Shown here piece after piece: positions 7,726 to 17,102 of a stretch of 53,996 nt of DNA (position 1 is the first letter of the stretch; each line of letters starts with the position of its first letter). The stretch lies in contig NZ_SJDL01000038.1 of the NCBI RefSeq assembly GCF_004327985.1, forward strand, positions 1-53,996. The letters run 5' to 3'. This stretch comes from Marinobacter halodurans. Lineage in GTDB: Bacteria > Pseudomonadota > Gammaproteobacteria > Pseudomonadales > Oleiphilaceae. Position numbers and translations under genes: made by a program. Below the pieces are notes generated by a model. It was given only the letters and a program-made list of their open reading frames with translations, was not told the DNA's origin and searched no databases.

Positions 7726-9012
7726 TCAGGCCACGACCCGCCGGCTTTCCCGGGAATGCCTGGGGAACTGCCGACCCACCGACCACACGAACCGCACCAG
7801 GGCGGGCAGGTGATGGGCCACGATCGGCAATCCGGTGTTGAGCAGCGTCACCGAGATGTCCCGGGATGGGTCGGCCCAGCACAGTTTGTTGATCAGCCCG
7901 ACATGCCCGAAGGCGTCACCGCTGTCCGGCCCCCAGAGCCCTCCCGGATTGCCCCCCAGCATGAAGCCGGCACTGAAGCGCATGGGAATCATCAGGGTGC
8001 GGTCGATCTGGGGGGAGCCGAACTGCTGCACCGCGCGCCGTATCGTTTCGGGCTGGCAGATCCGTTGCCCGTTCCAGGCCCCCTCATCCAGCATCATCTG
8101 GAAGAAGCGGTTCATCTCCTCGGCGGTGCCGCACAGGTTGGCCGCCGGCACGACGGTTTCCAGGAACCGGGGATCGTTGACCGCCGACTCGATGGTGCCG
8201 ATATCGCCCCCCAGGGCCCGACGCAGCACCCAGGACACGGGGAACACCGGACTCGGACCGGTGGCGTAATTCGACGCCAGTTCAGCCCGTTTTTCCTGGC
8301 GGATGCCATAGGTAAACCAGGTCATGCCCAACGGCTGGCGGATGTGGCGGTCGAGGAAGGTCTCGATGGATTCCCCGGTGACGGTTTCCAGCACCCGCTG
8401 CAGCACGAAGCCGCCCGTAATCGCGTGATAGGCCAGCTTGGAGCCGTCCACTTCCACCGGCACCGCGTCGCACAGGATCTTCCAGATGGCGTCCCGGTCC
8501 CACAGGGTTTCCAGGGGCGTGTCCCGGGGAATGGCCGGAATCCCGCCACGGTGGGACAGGATCTGGTGAAGGGTGATGGTGGCCTTGCCGTTGCGGCCAA
8601 ACTCGGGGCAGTAGTGGCTGACCGGATCGAGCAGGTTGACCCGCCCCTGTTCGGCCAGGAGGTGCATCAGCAGCGCCGTCACGGCCTTGGACGCGGAAAA
8701 GTAGCAGATCGGCGTCCGGGTGGTCATGGCCACCGGCGGTGTACGCCGATTGTCCCGGGGGCCGTTGCCGTGCGCGTGACCGATCGCCCGCTGCAGCACA
8801 ATCTCGCCACGGTAGCGCAGGCAAAGCTGGATACCGGGATGCACGCCGGTCCGGTAAAGGCGTTCCACGTTGTTCCAGATGCTGCCGACGCTATCCGGCG
8901 ACAGCCCCAGGCTATCCGGAGCGACTTCCGCGCCACGGTCGATCTGTGTGACGGCGGCCAGATCCCGGGGAATCCGGCTGGTGTTGAGGGCACGACGGGC
9001 CAGTCTGTTCAT
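7726..9012 (-). CDS. Serine hydrolase of the beta-lactamase (class C/EstB) family
   Basis: 428 residues. The SxxK motif is S106-A-S-K109 (YFSASKAV), the general-base Tyr is probably Y195 (KLAYHAITG), and a GHVG motif near residue 370 replaces the usual KTG. This pattern is typical of EstB-like esterases and related penicillin-binding-protein-fold hydrolases rather than true beta-lactamases. There is no clear signal peptide, so it is probably cytoplasmic. GAGGA lies 9 nt before the start. The substrate cannot be predicted. Confidence 0.85.
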   Translation of the reverse strand: MNRLARRALNTSRIPRDLAAVTQIDRGAEVAPDSLGLSPDSVGSIWNNVERLYRTGVHPGIQLCLRYRGEIVLQRAIGHAHGNGPRDNRRTPPVAMTTRTPICYFSASKAVTALLMHLLAEQGRVNLLDPVSHYCPEFGRNGKATITLHQILSHRGGIPAIPRDTPLETLWDRDAIWKILCDAVPVEVDGSKLAYHAITGGFVLQRVLETVTGESIETFLDRHIRQPLGMTWFTYGIRQEKRAELASNYATGPSPVFPVSWVLRRALGGDIGTIESAVNDPRFLETVVPAANLCGTAEEMNRFFQMMLDEGAWNGQRICQPETIRRAVQQFGSPQIDRTLMIPMRFSAGFMLGGNPGGLWGPDSGDAFGHVGLINKLCWADPSRDISVTLLNTGLPIVAHHLPALVRFVWSVGRQFPRHSRESRRVVA

Positions 9013-9170
9013 CGGCAGATATCCTCGTGGACGGCGACAGCGGTATCCGCTTTGCGGTGACTATCGGCCACGGCGCCCTGGATGCAGGCCCATGACCGCC
9101 AGGAAGATGATACATTGCTCCGGTCTCCCGCGGCGATGTCGAGGGACATGCAATGCGGGCCAACCCACAT

Positions 9171-9331
9171 TCTGGAGAGGGTGTTGCAAGAGCGACGGTC
9201 AGACAAGGAGAAAATCAACGAAAGAGCGCAGTTTACGGGCTGTAAATGAGCATCTTGATCGGACTCGCGCACGAGGCGATTTTCAACGCCGTATGGCCGA
9301 GCGCAGTAGCTTTTGCAACACCCTCTGGAGA
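9171..9331. repeat. Long inverted-repeat intergenic element
   Basis: AGAGGGTGTTGCAA (9176-9189) and TTGCAACACCCTCT (9313-9326) are perfect 14-bp inverted repeats about 120 bp apart, with further partial complementarity beside them (GAGC and AGC). The interior holds a TTTAC/GTAAA dyad (about 9230-9246). The right arm ends inside the ribosome-binding region of mtfA (GGAG 9327-9330). It looks like a mobile or REP-like intergenic element, or a structured leader of mtfA. Confidence 0.5.
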
Positions 9332-9335
9332 CCCC

Positions 9336-10163
9336 ATGACGCCTCTGCTCTATGCGCTGTGTATCGCCGCACTGATCGCCCTGGCCGCCTGGCGCCTGTT
9401 TTTCTATCGCCGGGCCCGGCGCCAACGGCTGGCGGCCGCCGATTTCCCGGCCCAGTGGTCCCGCTGGCTGGAGCGGGACATGGCGCTCTACCGTCGGCTA
9501 CCGGCACCGGTGCGGGAACGGGTGCACGCCGGTATCCAGATCCTCATGGACGAACTCGAGTTCTATGGCTGCAACGGTCTGGAACTGACCGAAGAGATGC
9601 GCCTGCTGGTGGTCGCCCACGGTGCCCTGCTGGTTTCCGGCCTGTCCATGGATTACTACGACAGCCTGCAGGCGGTGCTGATCTACCCGGACGCCTATCG
9701 GGCCCCGACCCACCATCGCGAAGGTCCGGTGGTGGTCGAGGGAACGGACACGCGGCTGGGCGAGTCCTGGGGCGAGGGACGCGTGATCCTGGTGTGGGCC
9801 ACGCTGCAGGCCGAGGCCGCCGACGAATGGGCCGCCAGCAACGTGGCGCTGCACGAGTTCGCCCACCAGTTGGATCAGTTGGACGGCAGTTCGGACGGCG
9901 CACCGCCGCCGCATTCCGGCGAACAGGCGCGGAACTGGCAGGCAGTGTTCAGCGATGCCTGGGAACGGCTCAAGCTGGAGGCTTCACGGGGGGATACGGT
10001 GCTCGACCCCTATGGCGCCACCAATCCGGCGGAGTTCTTCGCCGTCGCGACGGAAGCGTTCTTCTGTGATCCGCAGGCGTTGCGCCAGGACGAGCCGCGG
10101 CTGTACGAATGCCTGCGGGGCTTCTATCAGCTGTCGCCGGCGGAGTGGGCGGCACACACCTGA
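9336..10163 (+). CDS. mtfA: MtfA-like zinc metallopeptidase
   Basis: 275 residues. One N-terminal hydrophobic segment (about 3-22) is followed by a cytosolic MtfA/DUF980 domain with the zinc motif H173-E-F-A-H177 and a downstream Glu in NPAEFFAVATEAFF, a likely third zinc ligand. E. coli MtfA interacts with the glucose repressor Mlc and has peptidase activity. ATG 9336 has GGAG 5 nt upstream; an upstream in-frame ATG (9246) would place the coding start inside the inverted-repeat element and lacks a ribosome site. The 3' end overlaps the convergent cyclase gene by 37 bp. Confidence 0.88.
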   Translation: MTPLLYALCIAALIALAAWRLFFYRRARRQRLAAADFPAQWSRWLERDMALYRRLPAPVRERVHAGIQILMDELEFYGCNGLELTEEMRLLVVAHGALLVSGLSMDYYDSLQAVLIYPDAYRAPTHHREGPVVVEGTDTRLGESWGEGRVILVWATLQAEAADEWAASNVALHEFAHQLDQLDGSSDGAPPPHSGEQARNWQAVFSDAWERLKLEASRGDTVLDPYGATNPAEFFAVATEAFFCDPQALRQDEPRLYECLRGFYQLSPAEWAAHT

Positions 10164-11692
10164 TTGCGACCGGCCTGCTTGGCCGCGTACATGGCCTGGT
10201 CGGCAGATTCGCAGAGGGTTTTGACGGTCTGGCCGTGCTCCGGGTAGACGGCGACGCCAACACTGATCGACAACGACACCTCCACATGGTCGTTGATGTC
10301 GATGACCTGGCTGGCCACCAAGCTGCGCAGGCGCTCAGCCGTCTCGCGGGCCTCCGGCAGGTCATGCTCCGGCAGGATGACCACGAATTCCTCGCCTCCG
10401 TACCGCCCGACAATATCCGCCGCGCGCACCGAATCGAGCAGCTGTTCACTCAGCCGGCGCAGCACTTCGTCGCCTCCGGCGTGGCCGTGAGCATCGTTGA
10501 CAGCCTTGAAGTGGTCCAGGTCGATCCAGAGTACCGCCACCGGACGCTTGTAACGCTCCGCCCGGACCAGTTCCTCGCGCAGGCGCCGCTCCACCTCGCG
10601 CCGGTTGAACAGGCCGGTGAGGGCGTCGTGTGTCGCCAGTCGCGCCAGCTCCTCCTCCAGGGCCTTGCGGTCGCTGATGTCGAGGATGATGCCCTCCAGC
10701 ATGAGCTGACCGTCCACCTCCACGCTACGGCCTTTTTCCCAGACCCAGATACGGCGCCCGTCTCGCCGGGTCAGGGCATACTCCAGGGCATAGGGTTCGG
10801 CGTTACCGATGGCCTGTTCCACCGCCCGGGTGCTGGCCTCGTTGTCGGCCGGGTCAATCAGGTCGGCGAAGGCCACTGTACGGTTGTTGATGAGTTCGTC
10901 CGGTGAATAGCCCGTCAACGAACGACAGCCGTCGGATACGAATTTCATGGTCCAGGATTCGTCGAACAGGCAGCGATAGGTCATGCCAGGCAGGTTGTCC
11001 ATCAGGGTCTTGAGCTGGCGCTCGCTGTCGTGGGCCAGGCTCTCCATCTGACGCTGCTCGGTCAGATCCTGGCCGATGGTAATGGCGCCGGCCACTTCGC
11101 CCTCCGGCGTGAAGAAGCGGCGGGAGTTCCAGGACATGGCCCGCAGCAGGCCCTGCTTGGTCTGGATACGGCTCTCGAAACCGTTCAGGTCCAGGCCATC
11201 GCGAATGATCGACTCCGCCAGTTCCAGTACGTGGGCCCGGTCCTCGTCGTCCGGGAACAGCAACCCCCACATGGAGTTGGAATGCAGCACCTCGTCGCGG
11301 GTGTAGCCGCTGATCCGTTCCGCCGCCTTGTTCCAGACCAGCACCCGGCCCTGGGGATCCAGCACGTTGATCCAGATACTGGCGTTGTCGATGATGCTCT
11401 CGCGGAACTGACTCAGGTCGTGGATCGATTCCGCCTGGGCCTGGTTGATGGCCAGCATGCGCGCGTAACGGCGGAACTGCTGGTAGATCAGCAGGAACAG
11501 GAACAGGGCGGTGACGAGGACAAACCCCAACCCTTTCCAGGTCTGGATGCTGGTCAGGGCCTCCGGACTGTGCACCACCAGGCTCAGCATGCGGTCACTG
11601 GCCGCCACCCACAGGGCGCTGACGACGGCATAGCCCACACAGATCAACAAGGCTCGGCGCAAAGGCGAGCCGACATCCCTGGACGCACTCAT
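10127..11692 (-). CDS. Membrane-anchored PAS-PAS-GGDEF diguanylate cyclase
   Basis: 521 residues: two membrane spans (about 13-33 and 50-68), two PAS/PAC units (about 95-215 and 225-345), then a C-terminal GGDEF domain. The active-site motif is GGEEF, so it should make cyclic-di-GMP from GTP. An inhibitory I-site (RAAD) lies five residues before it, predicting product feedback. There is no EAL domain. The short loop between the spans limits periplasmic sensing, so the PAS domains are the likely sensory part. It overlaps mtfA tail-to-tail by 37 bp. Confidence 0.93.
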   Translation of the reverse strand: MSASRDVGSPLRRALLICVGYAVVSALWVAASDRMLSLVVHSPEALTSIQTWKGLGFVLVTALFLFLLIYQQFRRYARMLAINQAQAESIHDLSQFRESIIDNASIWINVLDPQGRVLVWNKAAERISGYTRDEVLHSNSMWGLLFPDDEDRAHVLELAESIIRDGLDLNGFESRIQTKQGLLRAMSWNSRRFFTPEGEVAGAITIGQDLTEQRQMESLAHDSERQLKTLMDNLPGMTYRCLFDESWTMKFVSDGCRSLTGYSPDELINNRTVAFADLIDPADNEASTRAVEQAIGNAEPYALEYALTRRDGRRIWVWEKGRSVEVDGQLMLEGIILDISDRKALEEELARLATHDALTGLFNRREVERRLREELVRAERYKRPVAVLWIDLDHFKAVNDAHGHAGGDEVLRRLSEQLLDSVRAADIVGRYGGEEFVVILPEHDLPEARETAERLRSLVASQVIDINDHVEVSLSISVGVAVYPEHGQTVKTLCESADQAMYAAKQAGRNQVCAAHSAGDS

Positions 11693-11904
11693 CTGATGCT
11701 GTATCCCTCGTTGTCACCTATCCGCGGGTATCGTCCAGGCAGGCACCGGCGATGGCTCCATGACACACCCACTGGGGAGCCGATAACGGATTTCGGAATC
11801 ACCGCCTCCCTACCAGCAACTTAGCCGCTCCGGCGGTGGGCGTCGAGCCGCAGTCCTGCCAGGCGCCATGTTTTCACGGCATTTTTGCACCGGACCGCGG
11901 CCGT

Positions 11905-12933
11905 TCACAGCTGGCGGGCGGACAGTTTGCGCAAACGCCGGCTCCAGCGCTCCTTGGCGTAACGGCGCAGGTTGGCCACGTTGTCGGTCTCGTCCATGAT
12001 CTCCAGTCCCAGGATGGTCTCCAGGATGTCCTCCATGGTGACCACGCCGACCCAGGTATCCATCTCGTCATAGACCACCGCCATATGCTGGCGTTTGCGC
12101 AGCATCAGGCCGAACAGGTGCTCGATGTCCATGCCGGCGCGCACGCTCTCCATCTCCCGGGCCACGCTGTCCAGGCGTGCGGCGCCGTCCGCATCCAGCA
12201 GGTCCGGTTTGTGGACATAACCCAGGCTGTGACCGTCAGCGTCGATGATCGGGTAGCGGGTGAACGGCAGGTCCTGGAAGCGCTCGCGGAATTCCGCCGC
12301 GGTGGCGTCCGGGCGGACGGTCTGGCACACGGTGCGTGGCGTCATGATCGAACCCACGGTGATTTCGTGCAGGCTCAGGATGTTCTGGATGACCCGGCGT
12401 TCGTCTTCATCCAGGGCCCGCTGGTCCCGGCCGATTTCGGTCAGGGCACTGATTTCGGCGCGCAGGTCCACGTCGGCCTCGTCATTGCCGATCCGGCGGG
12501 TGATGAGATTGGACAGCCAGACGAACGGCGCCAGCGCCACCATGATCGTCCGCAGCACACCGGGCAGCCAGGGCGCGAGGCTGCGCCAGAACTTGGCGCC
12601 GATGGTCTTGGGGATGATCTCCGAAAAGATCAGGATGGCCAGGGTCATGATGCCCGAGGCGAGTCCCACCCAGGCATTGCCGAAGATGCCCGCCACCTGG
12701 GCGCCGACGCCGGTTGCACCGACGGTGTGGGCGACGGTGTTGAGGGTCAGGATGGCCGCCAGGGGATCGTCCACGTTGTCCTTGAGGCGACGCAGCCGTC
12801 GAAACAGTTCGGGCCGGTCCTGCCTGAGTGAGGCAATGTAGCTGGGCGTGACCGACAGCAGGGCGGCCTCCAGCACCGAGCACAGGAACGAGAAACCGAT
12901 GGAAATCGCAGCAAACAGAATCAGCAGCAGCAT
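11905..12933 (-). CDS. CNNM-type (DUF21) membrane protein with CBS pair
   Basis: 342 residues. The N-terminal CNNM/DUF21 membrane domain (about 1-180) has four hydrophobic segments and the family's LNTVAHTVGA and FSEIIPKTIG signatures. A tandem CBS pair follows (about 195-320), with IMTPRT at its start and GVVTMEDILE near its end. The C-terminal CorC/HlyC domain of longer relatives is missing; short forms are common. Family members are linked to Mg2+/Co2+ efflux or cation homeostasis. The ribosome site is weak. Confidence 0.88.
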   Translation of the reverse strand: MLLLILFAAISIGFSFLCSVLEAALLSVTPSYIASLRQDRPELFRRLRRLKDNVDDPLAAILTLNTVAHTVGATGVGAQVAGIFGNAWVGLASGIMTLAILIFSEIIPKTIGAKFWRSLAPWLPGVLRTIMVALAPFVWLSNLITRRIGNDEADVDLRAEISALTEIGRDQRALDEDERRVIQNILSLHEITVGSIMTPRTVCQTVRPDATAAEFRERFQDLPFTRYPIIDADGHSLGYVHKPDLLDADGAARLDSVAREMESVRAGMDIEHLFGLMLRKRQHMAVVYDEMDTWVGVVTMEDILETILGLEIMDETDNVANLRRYAKERWSRRLRKLSARQL

Positions 12934-13098
12934 CCGGGGTATCCGTTGGAAGCGGAAACCTCATTGTACGCATGCTGCAGCCGCCGGTTAAGCCGCAAAA
13001 CAGGGCGCGTCCCTGCGCCCGACAGGCCCTGGTGATGCCCCTAGGGGGTAAGTGCGCCCTGACCGTCCGGCGCGAACAGGGGGAGCCGGGGAAACACG

Positions 13099-13458
13099 CT
13101 ACCAGGAAAGGAAAGGCGCCACGCTGAGCCCCAGGATCAGGGCAACCGCCAGCAGGGTGGCCAGTACCGTCAGGGGGCGGCGCATCAGACGCTGGCCAAA
13201 GGATGGCACCTCACCAGCGGCAAGCCGGCGGGAATACTCGGCACGCTGAGTGTCGCTGCGGGATTGCTGGTATGTGGCAAGCAGCGCCCGGGCGCGTTCG
13301 GCTTCGGCCCCGTCCCGGGTCCAGAAGCCCCCCATGCTGATGCCCCAGCGGCTGGGCGGCGTCTCGTAGTAATCCACCCCATGCTCCTCGAACAGGGCGC
13401 GGATCTCCTCCGCCTCGTCATCCGGGACATGGCGCAGGTTCATCAGGAAATGGGGCAT
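13099..13458 (-). CDS. DUF6164-like small membrane protein
   Basis: About 119 residues from ATG 13458 (MPHFLMNLRHVPDDE). The N-terminal 60 residues, with YYETPPSRWGISMGG, match the DUF6164 pattern as I remember it. One membrane span lies near the C-terminus (about 95-115, LTVLATLLAVALILGL). An in-frame ATG 12 codons upstream is possible, but family proteins start at MPxFLxNL. Neither start has a clear ribosome site. Function unknown. Confidence 0.78.
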   Translation of the reverse strand: MPHFLMNLRHVPDDEAEEIRALFEEHGVDYYETPPSRWGISMGGFWTRDGAEAERARALLATYQQSRSDTQRAEYSRRLAAGEVPSFGQRLMRRPLTVLATLLAVALILGLSVAPFLSW

Positions 13459-13582
13459 CGGGAGCACTCGGTATCGGGGTGACTGTGGCGTCATTGTAGC
13501 GGGTCAGGCGGGAAAACGGTGGTGCCGGCGCAGCGGGCCGGGACCGAACGCGGTATCATGACGGATTGCCCCGGAGACGCCC

Positions 13583-14149
13583 ATGCCCGATTCCACAGAC
13601 CAAGCCATTGCCGCCACCCGCGCCTGGGTGGAGACCGCCGTCATCGGCCTCAACCTGTGCCCGTTTGCCCGGGCGCCCTATGTGCGCTCGCAGGTCCATT
13701 TCGCCGTTACGGACGCCACCGATGACGAGGGCATCGCCGAAGGCCTGCTGGCCGAGATCCAGCAACTCCAGGCCCGGCCGGTCGAGGAACGGGAAACCAC
13801 CCTGTTGATCCTTACCGAAGGCCTGGCCGACTTCGACGCCTTCAACGACTTCCTGGGGCTCGCCGATAACCTGCTGGCACATCTCGGGCTGGACGGCACT
13901 TTCCAGATTGCCAGCTTCCACCCGGACTACCGGTTTGCCGATACACCGGCCGACGCCATCGACAACTACAGCAACCGCTCCCCGCTGCCCATCCTGCATA
14001 TACTGAGGGAAGACAGCGTGGCGCAGGCCGCGGAGGCGATGGACGATCCCGACGCCATCTACCGCGCCAACATCGACCGCCTGCGCGCGCTGGGGCACGA
14101 CGGCTGGCACAGGCTCTGGCAGGAAGACACCCCGCCAGACAGCCGCTAG
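13583..14149 (+). CDS. DUF1415 family protein
   Basis: 188 residues, the usual length for DUF1415. It begins AIAATRAWVETAVIGLNLCPFARAP, the family's hallmark N-terminus with a conserved Cys, and contains FHPDYRFADT and the NRSPLPILHILRE block. It has no signal peptide or membrane span, so it is cytoplasmic; function unknown. GGAG lies 6 nt before ATG 13583. Confidence 0.9.
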   Translation: MPDSTDQAIAATRAWVETAVIGLNLCPFARAPYVRSQVHFAVTDATDDEGIAEGLLAEIQQLQARPVEERETTLLILTEGLADFDAFNDFLGLADNLLAHLGLDGTFQIASFHPDYRFADTPADAIDNYSNRSPLPILHILREDSVAQAAEAMDDPDAIYRANIDRLRALGHDGWHRLWQEDTPPDSR

Positions 14150-14218
14150 CCGCCCACGTTATCAACCGGTTACACTCGAGACGACACCCACACCGCCAGA
14201 GCCGAGGACCCGCACCGG

Positions 14219-15607
14219 ATGCGCCAACACCCTGTCACGCTGCTACTCGCCTTCGACGATCAGGTCCGGCGTGACCAGGCCCAGTCGGCCATGTTCCTGC
14301 ACCGCCGGGACCGGCGCTATGCGCTCAATTGCCAGGGTGCGGGGCGCCAACCCTCGGTGGCGGGCTGGCTCCGGCACATCCAGCCCCATCGCGCACCCGG
14401 TCAGGGCAACGACCGCCGGTTGCGCACCTGGCGGCGCCTGTCGGGCTGGTTGCTGCCGGTAGGCGCCGTACTGGGCATCCTCACCATGCTGGGCCTGCTG
14501 TTCTACGACGGCTCCCAGCAGATCAACATCACCGTCATCATCGGCTTTGTCGCCCTGCAGGGCTTACTGGCCCTGGCCACCACGGTACAGGCCCTGGTCG
14601 GCTGGCGCCCCTGGGGCCGGTTGCTGAGCCCGCGCCGTGCCGCCGGCGACGCCCCCACCGCGCTGGACGCGCTGCAACCCCAACTGGCCGCCTGCACCGC
14701 CCAGCAAATGGCACTGGCGTTTACCCTGTTTGCCTGGCTCACCCTGATGACCCTGGTGGTGGTGCAGGACCTGGCCTTTGGCTGGAGCACCACCCTGCGC
14801 ACCTCCGCCGACAGTTATACCGCCCTGGTCCAGGCCCTGGCCGCTCCCTGGCAACATCTCTGGCCGGCGGCCTATCCGTCGCTGGAACTGGTAACCCAGA
14901 CCCAGTTCTACCGCCTGGGTGATACCGCCATCAACGAACCGGCCCGCTACGGCGACTGGTGGCCGTTCGTCAGCATGCTGTGGCTGACCTACGCGGTACT
15001 GCCGCGCCTGTTGCTGGCCCTGTTCGCCCGCCTGCACCTGCGCTGGCAGGCCCGGCGCCTTCTGCGCCAGCACCCGGGACGCCGCGCCCTGAGGCACCGG
15101 TTTGACACCCCTGTGGTGGAGAGCGTGGCGGCGGCCGACGACAGCCATCGCGAAGCCGTATCCCAACCGGGCAGTGCCCTGCATAACCTGCCGCCCGGCC
15201 AGGCGCTGATCCGCTGGGCAGGCACGGCAACCAACAGTGAACCGGCCATCCGGGGCTTGCTCGCCCAGCCGGACGCGCCGGTGTTCAATGCCGGCGGTAC
15301 CGCCTCGCTGGCGGAAGACCAGCAGGTAATCCAGTCGCTTGCAGGCCACCATGATCCGGTCATCCTGTTGACCCGGGCCTGGGAACCCCCGACCGGCGAA
15401 CTGGCGGATTTCCTGCACGATGCCCGCCGAGCCTGGTCGAAAGAGCGCCTGATCGCCCTGTTGCCGGTAGGTGGCGAGTCGCCCCTGGCCCCCGCCAGCC
15501 CCTTGCAACTCGCCCAATGGCAACGCTTCGCCGAACGCCAGCAGGATGGCAACCTCTGGGTCTGCCGGCTGCCGGACAACACGCAAGGAGTGCGTCGCCA
15601 TGGCTGA
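14219..15607 (+). CDS. DUF2868 membrane protein
   Basis: 462 residues. The N-terminus is polar, then four membrane segments follow (about 73-95, 100-122, 165-190 and 240-262), then a long cytoplasmic C-terminal domain (about 270-462). The layout matches DUF2868 proteins, which lie next to DUF3482 GTPases in many proteobacteria. The last 8 bp (ATGGCTGA) overlap the GTPase gene start, so the two are translated together and probably act together. Role unknown. Confidence 0.88.
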   Translation: MRQHPVTLLLAFDDQVRRDQAQSAMFLHRRDRRYALNCQGAGRQPSVAGWLRHIQPHRAPGQGNDRRLRTWRRLSGWLLPVGAVLGILTMLGLLFYDGSQQINITVIIGFVALQGLLALATTVQALVGWRPWGRLLSPRRAAGDAPTALDALQPQLAACTAQQMALAFTLFAWLTLMTLVVVQDLAFGWSTTLRTSADSYTALVQALAAPWQHLWPAAYPSLELVTQTQFYRLGDTAINEPARYGDWWPFVSMLWLTYAVLPRLLLALFARLHLRWQARRLLRQHPGRRALRHRFDTPVVESVAAADDSHREAVSQPGSALHNLPPGQALIRWAGTATNSEPAIRGLLAQPDAPVFNAGGTASLAEDQQVIQSLAGHHDPVILLTRAWEPPTGELADFLHDARRAWSKERLIALLPVGGESPLAPASPLQLAQWQRFAERQQDGNLWVCRLPDNTQGVRRHG

Positions 15608-17036
15608 TGCCCCCGTTTTCGCCGTGGTCGGCCATCCCAACCGCGGCAAGTCCAGCGTGGTGGCCACCCTATCCCAGAACGACAGCATTGCCATCGCCAT
15701 GGAGCCCGGCACCACCCGGGAGAGCCACGCCTATCCGCTGACGGTCGACGGCGAGGTGCTCTACACGCTGGTCGACACACCGGGATTCCAGCGCCCGCGC
15801 AAGGTGCTGGCCTGGCTGGAGGCGCACAGCGCGTCCGCCTCCGACCGGCCAGACACCGTTCGCGCCTTCTACCTCCAGCACCGGGACGACCTGCAGTTCC
15901 ACGACGAGTGCGAACTGCTGCGCCCGATCCTGGAGGACAACGCCGGCATCATCTACGTGGTGGACGGTTCGGTGCCCTACAGCCCCGCCAACGAAGCGGA
16001 AATGACCATCCTGCAGTGGACCGGCCGGCCCAGTCTGGCCCTGATCAACGCCATCGGTCCGGACGATCACAGCGACGCCTGGGAGAAAGCGCTGGGCCAG
16101 TATTTCCGCATCGTACGCCGCTTCAACGCGGTGACGGCGCCATTCGATCAGCACCTGGGCCTGTTGCGGGGCTTCGGCCAGCTGGAGCATCGCTGGGAAG
16201 AGCGCCTGACCCTGGCCACCGGGCACCTGCAGCAGCAGCGCCAACAACGCCGGGAGGACACCGCCGACCTGCTGGCCGGCGCCCTCGGCGACATGCTGCA
16301 GATGCGGGTCAGCGGCCGCGTCGGGGAACGCGACAACCGGCGCGCGGTCCGCCAGCGCCTGCAGCAGAAATGGCTGGACGCCCAGCGCCACCGCGAGCGT
16401 CAGCTGCGCAAGGCGGTCGAGGGACTGTATCGCCATCACCGGCTGCAACGGCAGGAGGATGACCTCTACTGGCAGGACGACGACCTGTTCAGCGAACACA
16501 GCCGGGTCCTGTGGGGCGTCAGCCGTACCTACCTGGCCACCATGGGCTTCGGCGCCGGCGCCCTCGGGGGTGTGGGCATCGACGCCCTGACCTTCGGCAC
16601 GTCACTGGGCGCCGGGGCGCTGGTCGGCGGAGTCCTCGGCGCCGCTGGCAGCTATTTCTACGCGGACCGGCTGGCCCGCTGGTCGCTGGGCCCCTTGCAC
16701 GCCGGTGGGCGGGAGCTGCGCTACGGGCCGGTGGCGGACCTGCAGTTCGGTTACGTGATCCTGGGGCGGGCGCTGAACCACTGGCACCAGATCAGTCACC
16801 GCAACCATGCCGGCCGCAGCCCGGTCCAGCTCGACCAGACCGGTGCCCGCTGGCTGGCGCACCTGTCCCGGGACGATCAGAAGCGCCTGCAGGCCATGCT
16901 GCAAAGGCTGGCAAAGGGCAGCGGCGACAGCCGTGCAGCCGGCCGTCACCGGCCGGTGATCCTGGCCGCCATGGCGGCGTTCAGCGAATGGCAAACGGCC
17001 GAATTGGGGGCTAGGATAAATCAGGAATACATTTGA
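15600..17036 (+). CDS. DUF3482 family GTPase (Era/TrmE-like)
   Basis: 478 residues. The N-terminal G domain has G1 GHPNRGKSS (residues 9-17), the switch/G2 region around the TT of PGTTRE, and G3 DTPGF. The G4 NKxD motif is not evident: LINAIGPDD stands in its place, so specificity for guanine needs checking. A coiled-coil middle (about 205-310) rich in Gln and Arg follows. Next comes a glycine-zipper hydrophobic stretch (GFGAGALGGVGIDAL to about residue 365) that may insert into membrane, then the DUF3482 C-terminus. AAGGAG lies upstream, inside the DUF2868 gene. Confidence 0.88.
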   Translation: MADAPVFAVVGHPNRGKSSVVATLSQNDSIAIAMEPGTTRESHAYPLTVDGEVLYTLVDTPGFQRPRKVLAWLEAHSASASDRPDTVRAFYLQHRDDLQFHDECELLRPILEDNAGIIYVVDGSVPYSPANEAEMTILQWTGRPSLALINAIGPDDHSDAWEKALGQYFRIVRRFNAVTAPFDQHLGLLRGFGQLEHRWEERLTLATGHLQQQRQQRREDTADLLAGALGDMLQMRVSGRVGERDNRRAVRQRLQQKWLDAQRHRERQLRKAVEGLYRHHRLQRQEDDLYWQDDDLFSEHSRVLWGVSRTYLATMGFGAGALGGVGIDALTFGTSLGAGALVGGVLGAAGSYFYADRLARWSLGPLHAGGRELRYGPVADLQFGYVILGRALNHWHQISHRNHAGRSPVQLDQTGARWLAHLSRDDQKRLQAMLQRLAKGSGDSRAAGRHRPVILAAMAAFSEWQTAELGARINQEYI

Positions 17037-17102
17037 ACTGCCTGATTCGGGCATGTTTATACTAATGTGCTTATCCGAGCGACAAAACGAGGATAGCCTC
17101 CA

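Noticed and set aside
9246-9335. Upstream start for mtfA
   Set aside because: It lies in the inverted-repeat element with no ribosome site; ATG 9336 has GGAG and begins at the membrane anchor.
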